From Nymphaea colorata (lineage: Eukaryota > Streptophyta > Magnoliopsida > Nymphaeales > Nymphaeaceae), in NCBI RefSeq assembly GCF_008831285.2, contig NC_045149.1, forward strand, positions 374,001 through 438,000: a stretch of DNA of 64,000 bases. The letters are read 5' to 3'. Made by a program: the position numbers and the translations under genes. Within the stretch, counting starts at the first letter, position 1. The number at the start of each line of letters is the position of its first letter. Shown here piece after piece: positions 1 through 9,358 of this stretch. The notes beneath the pieces were generated by a model. The model was not told the origin of the DNA. It saw nothing but the letters and a program-made list of their open reading frames with translations, and did no database searches.

Positions 1-116
1 TGACCACATTGTTATTATTATATGTCGATGACATTATTCTTCCGCGCAGCAATTTTTTTAGCCATTTTTCAACAACAGGTTTACAATACTTTTGCCAAGA
101 ATGACCTCGGTGAACT
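1..116 (+). pseudogene. Copia A: reverse transcriptase fragment (left piece)
   Basis: Frame 3 reads TTLLLLYVDDIIL, with the Ty1/copia catalytic YVDD at 21-32. After an in-frame stop near 60 and a frame change, it continues as a stretch ending in NDLGELQ, the usual block about 40 residues after YVDD. Homology stops abruptly near 116, where LTR sequence starts. The next part of the same kind of polyprotein (TLYRSLVRALQY) appears only at 14782. I infer that both pieces belong to one element split by the nest between them. About 65-70 residues that normally lie between these blocks are missing. The piece is cut by the window edge. Confidence 0.75.
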
Positions 117-2633
117 TCAAAGCCCAATCTCAATTTCAGACTAATTCTATGTTTTAAATTGGGATCCGGTTCAAAAAATCATATAGAAGCCTAAGATAAA
201 TCCCAAGAACCAAATCTAGATCCAAAGCCCAGCCCTAGATCCAAATCTGTATTCAAATACTAGCCCCAAATCCAAAATGGATCCCTAGACTCAAACCACA
301 TACAAAATGGATTCATATCCAAATCCAAATTCTAAAAATAGATCCACAACAAAACTTTAGATTTTGACTCTCATACAATTCTCAAATTTGGACTCATTTG
401 ATCCCAATTTGTGCTTTCATATCAATTCAGATCTGATCTAAACCCAAGATCCAGATTGTAGATCCATATCCTCATTCAGATCCAAATTCTTGATCTAGAT
501 CCAAACTTACATCTAATTCCATGTTTTCACCTTATCGGGTCTAAATCTAAGACTCAAAACCAAAAATGAGTTTTAGTTTAAAATTCAAGATGCAAATCCA
601 AATATATTATTTTTTATCTGTTCTAAGCTTTTGATCCAGTTCTAGCCCCAAATGTGAGAGCTAGATCAATTTTCCCTTAGTCAACATATTTTTGGATAGA
701 TTTGACCTTCTAAGTGTTTTTGAGTTATTTTTAAGGCAATAATGACTAATTAATGGACAATTTCTATTTTTAAAAAGACCACAATGCCCTTCAGCCTTTT
801 TCCTCTATAAATACCTCCTCATTTCTCTCATTTAACATGAAAAACCCATCATCTTTTCAAGCCTTTGAGTTGTCTCTCTCCTCTTCTAGATTTCTTCTTC
901 TTTCTCTTCTTCTTGTTCAACTTTTTTTTTTTTGGCTCTCCTAATCTCTAAGCCTTCATTCCAAAGAAGAGGAGACCTTGGAGGAGCTTGTGATGGACTC
1001 CTAGGGAGATCTCTAACCCGTTCAAGCCATCATTAAGGAGTTCTTTTTGCCTAAGATCTAAAGAGCTGCCTATACATCAAATCTTTTTTTTTTAAATATT
1101 TATAGTTTTTCTTTCTACCATTTTCTTGTCCATTCTCTTCATAATAAGTCGATGAAGGCCTAGAGTCTCTTTGAAGCTAAGGATTTACATTGAAGCTCTG
1201 GAAAGCATGACCTAGGCAAACATTTTTCTCAAGATCATTTTACCTCTCATTTTAACTCATTTATCTTTTTTAAACTTATTTTCCTCTCATTTTAACTTGT
1301 TCTTTTCTCATTCTTTACTCCTCTTATTTTCATTTTAATGTTTATCTCTCTCATTTTTAATTTTCCTCTATCATTTTAACTTATATACCTCCCATTTTAA
1401 TTTCTCATCTTTATTCCTCCTTTTGATTTTATTCATCTCCTCATTTCTCTCTCATTTAATTCTTTCTCTTTCAAACATCTCTCTTTTTCTTTCTATGTAT
1501 TTTCATTTTTTTTCCTTTCTTTCTTTTAATTTTCTCTATTGATTCTTGTTCTCTCATCACATATCTATCTTTTCATTTCTTTGTCTAATTCTCTATTTTG
1601 ACTGTTTGATTTAATGTGGATGTACATTAAGGTGTGAGGATTTGGGGTGGGTCATTTTTCTATTTTTATCATTTTGAGGTTGTGACATATCCAATCTGAA
1701 ACACCCAAACATGCTTGATGTACATGTTAATTTGCATTGAGCATGTCATTTTTTATTTTTAAATTGCAAATCCATTTTTCATATTTTTTTTAATCATTAT
1801 TCTAGTCTTTCATTGGACCACCTATATTTTCAATACATCATTCTTGAAATTTACTTAAGATTTAAGAGAAACATCCTACAAATTATAATATTTTCTTGTT
1901 TCAAATATCAAATCTTTATACATTTCAACATATTATTTTGATATTTGCAATATTCCAAAATCTTTCTCTTTGGCCATATGATGAACAAGAACTATGGTCA
2001 TCGTCCATCTATTTTGATATCTTGTTTTCAAACAAAACTTGAAAAACTTGTTTTTACGAAGTATGACAAGTTGAAGCCATGTTTTGTAAAAATAAGTAAT
2101 TTACAAGTATGTTTCCAATGATATTTCCTTAAACAAGTTGAAAACTTCGATTTTTCATAACTATATTCAAATAAAAGTTATCTTTTAGTTGAGTTTTAGT
2201 GATAATATTTGAAAAACTCAAATGATCATACAAGCGTCTTTTTTTAATGCTATTTGGCTATTCCAACAATTCAATCTCAAGTTTGTAAAGTTACTAACTA
2301 TTAAGGGTTCGTTAACCTTTAAAACCATAGTTCTAGACCTAAGGGCACCCTACTTTTTTCTAAAACCAAACCATATTTAATCATTTCAAAATTTGTCTCA
2401 ATATATTTTATTTAGACTTGAGCACACATGCATGTAGGATTTATGAAACATTTCAAATATAAGAATGTGCAAAGCAATAGGCTAGTTCTTGATTGGATTA
2501 CCCCCAATAAAGGCGTTGGAAATGGCCGGACCTCGTATCGATGGGTAAGTCCCTTTATCTCTCATTTTAAAACAAAACTTCATTCTTCTGAAGCACTCCA
2601 AAGACCAAAATAGATTTTTGGAAGTGCAAAAAA
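117..2633 (+). repeat. 5' LTR of the Tat/Ogre-like element, 5'-truncated
   Basis: The sequence aligns along its length with 9549-12916. It begins about 190 bp inside the LTR as defined by the right copy, so its own 5' end is missing. Early parts are rich in imperfect repeats of TCCAAATCTAGATCC. A TATA-like box lies at 806-813, followed by a T/C-rich leader. The end, around AGACCAAAATAGATTTTT, is shared with the right copy. The missing 5' end next to copia A sequence indicates a deletion. Confidence 0.75.
806..813 (+). promoter_or_regulatory. TATA box of the gypsy 5' LTR
   Basis: TATAAATA lies in an LTR and is followed by a pyrimidine-rich stretch. The equivalent position in the 3' LTR (10751-10758) reads TATAAGTA, a weakened version. 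It is inferred to be the LTR promoter from position and conservation between the two copies. Confidence 0.5.
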
Positions 2634-2652
2634 TGGCGAATGTAATGGGACC
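2634..2652 (+). other. Degenerate primer-binding site (tRNA-Arg type)
   Basis: TGGCGAATGTAATGGGACC directly follows the left LTR. Tat-lineage elements usually carry a site beginning TGGCGACTC and ending TGGGGA. The first six bases and the TGGGA block are kept and the middle is mutated. This fixes the left repeat as the 5' LTR and the element as plus strand. Confidence 0.6.
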
Positions 2653-4385
2653 AGTCATCGTCTAACTAACCTCTTTATTTGCGTATTTTAAGAGTTAAAT
2701 GTTAGCTTTAATGCCAACACTTATCATGCACCTATCTTCATGTTTTAAATCTAGTGGCATTCCATTACATATGTCTCTAAGCATGGTTTGATGATTCGAT
2801 TTTATATGCTTTCTTGCATCTATCTAGGAGTAACTGAGGATACTTATTCATGTTCATTTAGACTTGGAATTCAAATACAAACCTTCCCAATTTAAGGTTT
2901 GATTGGTTACATTATGTGCTCATTTTTTATTTTAATCACAGTCTTGGGCAATATTACATTAGAGACAACCGATTTTGTATGTTTGCTCATATTTCAAAGC
3001 TTCCTATACCTATTTGTCTCTGGCATCATGTTGTGAGACTCAGTCATACTGAACAACACCTGGGGCAAGAAAGTCATCTCGTTAGTACCATGAGTAGTAA
3101 TTTGTGGTATATTGACGAGTACCAAGGAGAAATGAGAAACCCAACTTTTAGTTGCCTAATGAAGGAGTTGATCCTCGTACTAGGCCTTTTGGGTAAGTTA
3201 TATTGACATATTTTATATGGAACAATCAAACGATCATAGTTGATCAAACCAAACTCAATCTGGGTCCTATGTTCCTTTTCCAAATATATGTACGTGATGT
3301 TTATCATTGTATGATGAATGCATGTATGTCTTCCATCTTTCTCATTTAAATCAATATTTTTTTTATCATCTCTATCTAATCTTCAACATGACCACATCAT
3401 AAACTCATGCTTTAACCCTACCACCTAATTAACATTGTTTTTTCAAGTTCTATCATTTGACAAGTCCATTTTTTTAAAATTGTTTCAAAATCTACCTCTT
3501 ATCATACCTTGTCAACCCCTTATTTATTCATTTGTCCAACCTCCTATTCTTGAACATGATAGCAATCTATTTGTTCAATTACCAACTTTATTTAACTCTA
3601 GTCATGCATTCTTTTTATCCTCCTTTATATTTAGCCAAATAATTTCCTAGCTTCAATATCCATAGTGTGTTTTTCTTCTCATTTTACTACTTTCATGATT
3701 TTATTGGGTCATTATTTATTCCAAGTTGATTACTAATCTTTGCTTTACTCTAGTATATTCTATTTTCAATCGTTGGATACTTGATTGACTTATTCATTCA
3801 CCCCTATTGAGTCTATATCTTTCTAAATCAAACCTCATGTATTTATATTTTTGCCTGAGCTTTAATCCTCTAAAGTCAAGATTCTTCACCACTAGTAAAT
3901 TGTTTATACTTTTCTCTATTTTCTTATATTATCTTTATAATGCTATCAACTTGATATCTCAATGTGAAAATCACTATCTACTAATCATATTCTTATAATA
4001 AGTTTTTTTCCTACAAGCTTTGTTTCAATTGCTTATCAAATCGAAATTTTTTTTATACCTAAGCTCACGCACATGATATTATCTTTCACCCTCAATTTTC
4101 TACTAGCAATAAATATATCAATTTCTTTTATACAATTTTGTTCACACCGTTCTTTTTGTTGAGGCATTTTCTATTATTTTCTTTTCCTAAGTCTCAATCA
4201 AGGACACCAACCATCTATTTTTTACCCAGTACATTGGTGCATTCTGTTTTGAATAATCTTATCTCTCACTAGTCATGGCAATTGCTAACATTGGGGCATT
4301 TTTCTTAATTATGAAGATTTTGAAGAATCTTCTAAATTGCCTTTGCGACATATAATTTTATTTCACAAGAATTATTAAAATCATC
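2653..4385 (+). other. 5' interior of the gypsy element, no recognisable gene
   Basis: AT-rich sequence between primer site and hAT insertion. The longest frame (2916-3206, 96 codons) shows no gag, protease or RT motif. I read this stretch as decayed leader or interior sequence of the LTR element. Confidence 0.5.
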
Positions 4386-4393
4386 CTTGTCCA
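4386..4393. repeat. hAT target-site duplication, left copy
   Basis: CTTGTCCA, identical to 8733-8740. The perfect 8-bp match shows a single insertion event and suggests it is fairly recent relative to the host element. Confidence 0.93.
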
Positions 4394-4600
4394 TAGGGGT
4401 GCACAACGAGTCGAGTTACTCTAACTCGACTCGTTTAAGCTCGACTCGTAAGTTAAACGAGCTGCTTCATTAATTAAATGAGTCGAGCTCGAGTTGACGA
4501 GTCAACTCAATTAATTAATCGAGCCGAGTTCGAGTTCACTTGAGTGAACTCGTTAAAGCTCGACTCAGCTCGATTAGTTAATGAACCGGTTTTAAAAAAA
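4394..4600. repeat. Left terminal and subterminal repeats of the hAT element
   Basis: Dense array of ACTCGACTCG, GAGTCGAGCTCGAG and TAATTAATCGAG words in both orientations. In hAT elements, clustered subterminal motifs are transposase-binding sites; here that role is inferred. Confidence 0.75.
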
Positions 4601-4975
4601 CCGGTTGGGACTCATTTCTTCTAACTTCAAAGGCGGGAAAGAAGTTTTAGGGTTTCCTTTCGTCCCTCTTTTCGACTCCGACTCTCCCTCTCTCTGACTT
4701 CTCCTTCTAGGGTTTCTTTTCATTCTCCCTCTCACTTCTCCTTCTCTTCTCCGCCTGTGCTCGCTCCTGCCGCCCTGTGTGTGCTCTCTGTGTTTGATGG
4801 GCCCTGGTTACAGCCACACCAAGCCAAGCACTTGCCCTGTTGTCGGCATCACACCGCTATCCTCTGCTCCTCGCTCATTTCTTCCGGCGATCATCCAACC
4901 AGGGACTCGACAAAAGGTACTGTCGTCTTGCTCTTACCGGTTGTCGCTAGAATGGAACATGGCAGGGCACACCGC

Positions 4976-5126
4976 TCGCATTTTGCCCTCTATTTTTTTA
5001 GGGCACCAAAGAGGAACACATCGTTCTATTGCCCTCTGCTTTTTAGGGCAGCGAAGAGAAGGCACCAAAGAGGAGCACATCGCTCTCCGTTGCCCTCTGT
5101 TTTTTAGGGCACCGAAGAGGAGCACT
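4976..5126. repeat. Tandem hairpin repeats inside the hAT element
   Basis: Three units of about 45-60 bp, starting near 4976, 5021 and 5080. Each contains a T-rich segment between TGCCCT and AGGGCA, which can pair as a short hairpin, followed by an ACCAAAGAGGAGCAC-like tail. Short frames run through the region but look like by-products of the repeat. It lies in the leader-like part upstream of the captured exons. Confidence 0.65.
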
Positions 5127-5977
5127 TCGCCTGCCCTCTTGTTTTTTTTTCTGCTGCATTCACCTTCCGTGCAAGAATCATCTCTTGCTGGAGCGCTTGT
5201 TGTCTGTTGGATCGCATTCCAAATGATATATTTAATATGATTGCATATGCTAAGCCAGTAAAAGTCGCTTTGCTAGTGAAGTTGCTTCTGTTTGAGTGAT
5301 GTTTTGCAGCTTGGTGTTAACAGGTTTTGCTCTCTTTAGATGGCAAACTTTGCTGTTACGTATATTGGATATTCTAAGTCCTGCATTTATTCTATTGGAT
5401 TGATATTGATAATGTTATTGTTTTGTAGTTTGATATTGCATGAGGTTGCAAAAATAAGCTTCTTGCTTTGTTTATTTATACTTGAGCCAGCTAAAGAGTT
5501 CGTATCCACCTAGAAGAAACCTCTCAGTGCTGTGATGATGCAAAAAGGAAAAGTTCTGTTCTGCAGATCGGCTTCTAAACATTTTTGTGTGTATGAATGC
5601 AAATTTACATAAAGATGTTTATTCATGATGAAGCAAAAAGCTGTGATGTAGAAGTAACAGAACTAAACTTGAAGTTCTATTCCTAAATAATGAGGATTGT
5701 ATTCAAGTAAATAATTAACAGGCTGATATTGACTATTTGGTTTCTTACCTTGATTTGGATTTTGGAGTTCCCCAAATAATTATATAGTAAACAAGCAATT
5801 TGAGTGAGATGATGGCTGCTATTTTTGAGAAACAACAGTGGTGAAGGTTTTGAAATTCAGAGATGGCTCGTACAGGTTAGCATCTTGTGTACTCCTTGAT
5901 CTTAAGTGCCCTGCCCACGTTAAGTGATTATTCCTGGTTAACTTTGTGGCTTATGAACTGTCTTTTACATTTTTCAG

Positions 5978-6736
5978 TTTGAAGACTTTGCCAATCACAA
6001 TGCATTTGAGTTGCTTGCAAAGTATGGGACTACACATCTCGTCTTCAATGATGATATACAGGTAAAGTTATACAACTGTAGTATGTGTATTTCTTCTGCT
6101 TTTTTCTTTTCAATTTTTTGTAATGTATATGTGTTCTACTAAACTTCATTGCCATCTTCTTCTTCTTTTCTGATTATCTGTTGTGTAATTTCTGCAGGGA
6201 ACTGCTTCTGTTGTTCTTGCTGGGCTTATTGCAGCACTAAAATTAGTTGGCGGATCCCTAGCTGAGCACACTTTTCTCTTCCTTGGTGCTGGTGAGGTAA
6301 GTTGGAAATTAAATTTATATCCGATGCTATTTTCATTCATATATAGTTCATATCAAATGGTGATCAGAAAGTATCTATGTCTCTTTTGCTCTTTGTTGCC
6401 TTCCATGTCAAGAACCTGATACTATTAAGTCTTTTTTTATCAATAGTTGCATCTGTAACTTCACGAACTATAATGGAAAAATACTTTGCTGACATGTGTC
6501 ATTTTATCTTATCAACTTTGTTTTTATCACTTGCAGGCTGGGACTGGCATTGAAGAGCTGATTGCTCTTGAGATGTCAAGACAGGTATCCTTTATCCACA
6601 TGTTTAGCGGCCCAACTGATCCTCTGATAATTAGCGAGTTCTGAATTTGAAGTCTAAAATCACATGTCTGATTCTCTTTCAGACCAAAGCTCCATTGGAA
6701 GAATGCAGAAAGAGAATATGGCTTGTGGACTCAAAG
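5978..6736 (+). pseudogene. Captured NADP-dependent malic enzyme fragment (four exons)
   Basis: NADP-malic enzyme converts malate to pyruvate, CO2 and NADPH. Four exons with introns are readable: 5978-6061 ([20 protein letters not shown], then LVFNDDIQ), 6198-6296 ([12 protein letters not shown] to FLFLGAGE, the nucleotide-binding turn), 6537-6584 (AGTGIEELIALEM) and 6683-6736 (TKAPLEECRKRIWLVDSK). Introns keep GT and AG at most borders, so this is a genomic, not cDNA-derived, copy. After the last exon the donor position reads AT instead of GT. A preceding exon may end at 5875 (...LVQ before GTTAGC), but it is diverged. The N-terminus and the C-terminal half are absent. It lies wholly inside the hAT transposon and cannot encode an enzyme. 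Confidence 0.9.
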
Positions 6737-7342
6737 ATAACGTGGGATTAACTCTTGCTTCGCCTTCTGCCTTGGGTTTGAACTACCATCTAATTTTGAC
6801 AGTTTCATTTGTTATTTTGATTGATACGGTCTATTCAAATGTTTGCCTTCCATACTTCAGGGACTTATATCATAATATCATAATATTACCAAAATGTTCT
6901 TTTGAAATTTGATTATTCTCATTTTCAAATTTTCACTTTTTCTTTTTCAAGTTTAGAAGACCCTCTTGGCCTTCCTACGAACTCATGAAACAAAAGCACT
7001 CATTTATAGATCCCTCTAAGTAGGAGCTTCATCAAAAGTTTTATCAAGTTTAACTCACATCACTTAAGGTTGGGGATTTAAAGGCAGGGTAGTGACAATA
7101 TCTTACATTTTTATGTAATCTGGCCATTTTATGTAAAAAGGGGGGGAACATGAGCAGGTAATCCTCCAAGTGTGTTATTATCAGTCTGTTTGCTACTTCT
7201 TAAAATATTACTTTGTGTTATTTCTAGGACAACATTAGGTCCTGTAGTTTCTTATTGGAAACAAGTAGTAATCTTACATGCCATTGTTAATGTGGGTGCA
7301 AAATTCCATGTCCTCTGCTGCTAATATTTGTCATTTGATGCA

Positions 7343-8245
7343 GGTTTTATGATCTTAATGTACATTTTTGAGACGTATTTGGACATGAGATAGCATTCTG
7401 CTCTGAGGCTCCCCACCCTTCCTAAACCATTGCTAGGGGTGTTCAGTCAGGAAAATTTTGAGAAATCACGTGCTTACAGCCTTGATAAGAGATATCATTG
7501 TTCTTCTTGTCTGAAACTTTGAAATATATCTGGTTGGGTTCCTTGTTTGGAAATTCTGCTGCAAATATGACTAGTATGTCCTTACTTTCATGTTCCGGTG
7601 ATTGGCAATGTTATGTGGTGAGCTCATTTAGTCTTGTATGTTGGGTTTCAGTCGCTTCCACTTTGTTCACGAGGCCTTTACAATTGCGATAGACTTCGTG
7701 AATCTTGTACTTTGGTGCATTGCCTTGGTGTTGGAAGGTACATGTTTTTGTGCATTGAAATGCAGTTGCTTTGCTCATTTACTTTGGGTTAGCTTCTGCA
7801 ACCTTTGGTCTTTGGTTGCAGAAATCAGCAGATCTTTTAATATCCATGGGCTGGAACCCTGAGAATGAGATCCTTCATACACTGGCATTCTTGGCAGGTG
7901 TCATGCTTTGGTCACATGTACGTTTTGAAATGTGAGCTACTACAGTTTGTCTGGGACTTTTTCTCTTTCCTATTGAACTTTTGGTCTTATTAACTCATGG
8001 TTAAGTTGACCTGCATTGCTTTCAGGTAAGTTCTCTCATCATTCTGTCTTAGGTTAAATTGGAAAAAAAATACTTCTTGAATATCAGTCTTTGTCAGCAT
8101 AAATGTTGTTAATTGTTATTTGTCTATTATTATATGATCCTAAGTGATTTTCTAATCAATACTGATTATTGTGTTGCAGATCATTGATTTGCCGTTCTCA
8201 CTGTACTCGACCTTTGTAATTGAGGCTCGCCATGGCTTTAACAAA
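7343..8245 (+). pseudogene. STE24: Captured CAAX prenyl protease 1 (STE24) N-terminal fragment
   Basis: STE24 is a multi-pass ER zinc metalloprotease that processes prenylated proteins. Four exons are readable: 7343-7491 (FMILMYIFETYLDMR, stop, HSALRLPTLPKPLLGVF, SQENFEKSRAYSLDK), 7652-7737 (RFHFVHEAFTIAIDF, with a small frame-shifting deletion before PWCWK), 7822-7917 (GWNPENEILHTLAFLAGVML) and 8180-8245 (IIDLPFSLYSTFVIEARHGF). The introns are retained. The first donor reads AT instead of GT, and an in-frame TAG interrupts exon 1. The catalytic HExxH half is absent. It lies directly downstream of the malic enzyme fragment, in the same orientation, inside the hAT element. The start codon region is missing or altered. 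Confidence 0.9.
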
Positions 8246-8429
8246 GTTTGAACTGCTTGGACTGTGAACTCGTTGTCAAATTTGAATTAAATATAGTTGG
8301 TTTATCCTCATGAATGGCATCTGAACCTCTTATTATTATTTTTTTAAGTTGAAGTTTTTTCAGGAAATCATAGGCAAAAAATAATTATGTGGATAAACAT
8401 TAATGAGACATTTGATTTCCTCGGTAACT

Positions 8430-8732
8430 AGTTAATCGAGCCTTAAACGAGCTCGATAAGGATGAGTAATATTAATCGAGCCCACATATTCGAGCCTTAG
8501 TCGAGCTCACTTATTCGAGCCGTAGTCGAGCTCACGGTCGAGCTCAACAAGTTAGGATGTAAGTAAACGAGCTTAATCGAGCCGAGCTCGAGCTCGACTA
8601 TTGACTATCGAGTCGAGTTCGAGCCAGGATAGTCGAGCTATAATCGAGTTCGAGTCGAGCTCGTGTCTTATTTAGTCGAGCCGAGTTCGAGCTGACCGAG
8701 CTCGGGCTTGACTTGGCTCGTGTTCAGCCCTA
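8430..8732. repeat. Right terminal and subterminal repeats of the hAT element
   Basis: More than ten copies of TCGAGC or GAGCTCGA words in about 300 bp, ending in the inverted repeat. They correspond to the left array but are longer and differently arranged. Confidence 0.75.
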
Positions 8733-8740
8733 CTTGTCCA
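8733..8740. repeat. hAT target-site duplication, right copy
   Basis: CTTGTCCA, identical to 4386-4393, directly after the right terminal CCCTA of the transposon. Confidence 0.93.
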
Positions 8741-9358
8741 TCAAGAAAATGGTTATATCCCAATCAAATCAATTGAACTGCTAAGCTAAAGATTTGATCA
8801 AGCGTAACTTGGTCGTTTGGCCAAGGGCTATTCCAAGCAAGCTCAGCCCAAGCACTAGTTTGAGGAATTTTACTAAGAAAGTTCAAAATCCAGCCTTCAT
8901 TGAAAACAAACACTTCACCATATGACACTCAAGGTGATAGAAAGTCTTTTTGTCACGACCAATATAGGAGCAATAGGGTCTCATTTTCAGCTTCAACAAA
9001 GGTATTCGAAGTGATGAGGGTTCTTTCCTGGCATTGCCACTTCTTATCAAGCAACGAGCAACCCACTCAAGAAAGGGGTAAAACCTGAAATTATAGACAA
9101 AAGAGTAACTCATGCAGGTAGGGGGTTAAACCTGCAATGCAAGCTAAGACAACCCATTGAGAGGGGTCAAACCTAAGTTTAATTTCGGCAAAGCCGTGCA
9201 GTAAGGGGTTAAACTTGCAACATAAACTCAAATAACCCATTCGGGTAAGGGGTTAAACCTGAAATGTCACTCTAAATTTGTTTTGTTTGAAAAATTCGAT
9301 GTGTTTATCTTTGTCACTAAAAGCAGCTAATGTCAACTTAGTTACAAAGAGGAGCATT
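8741..9358 (+). other. 3' interior of the gypsy element with irregular tandem repeats
   Basis: No coding signal. At about 9055-9262 five irregular units of 35-50 bp repeat the core AAGGGGTTAAACCTGCAA, often preceded by AACCCATT. Short tandem arrays between pol and the 3' LTR are known from Tat/Ogre elements. A purine-rich stretch (AAAGAGGAGCA) before 9359 could be the polypurine tract. Confidence 0.6.

Larger units (their letters stand above)
4394..8732 (+). mobile_element. hAT-superfamily transposon with two captured host genes (Pack-type)
   Basis: A 4339-bp element with terminal inverted repeats: the left end starts TAGGGGTGCACAACGAG and the right end, reverse-complemented, starts TAGGGCTGAACACGAG. 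It is bounded by a perfect 8-bp target duplication, CTTGTCCA (4386-4393 and 8733-8740), the length typical of hAT elements. Both ends are packed with short TCGAGCTCGA-type subterminal repeats. No transposase is present. The interior holds a leader-like GC-rich segment with tandem hairpins (4640-5240), NADP-malic enzyme exons with introns (about 5800-6736) and STE24 exons with introns (7343-8245), all in plus orientation. It is inserted in the interior of the Tat-like gypsy element. Mobilisation would need a transposase supplied in trans. Confidence 0.92.

Noticed and set aside
4757-5240. Overlapping plus-strand frames of 116 and 153 codons as genes
   Set aside because: They run through tandem hairpin repeats in two frames at once, have no known domain, and lie in the non-coding leader-like part of the hAT element.
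5978-8245. Functional NADP-malic enzyme and STE24 genes
   Set aside because: Only internal or N-terminal exons are present, two donors are mutated, STE24 exon 1 has a stop and exon 2 a frameshift, and both lie inside one transposon.
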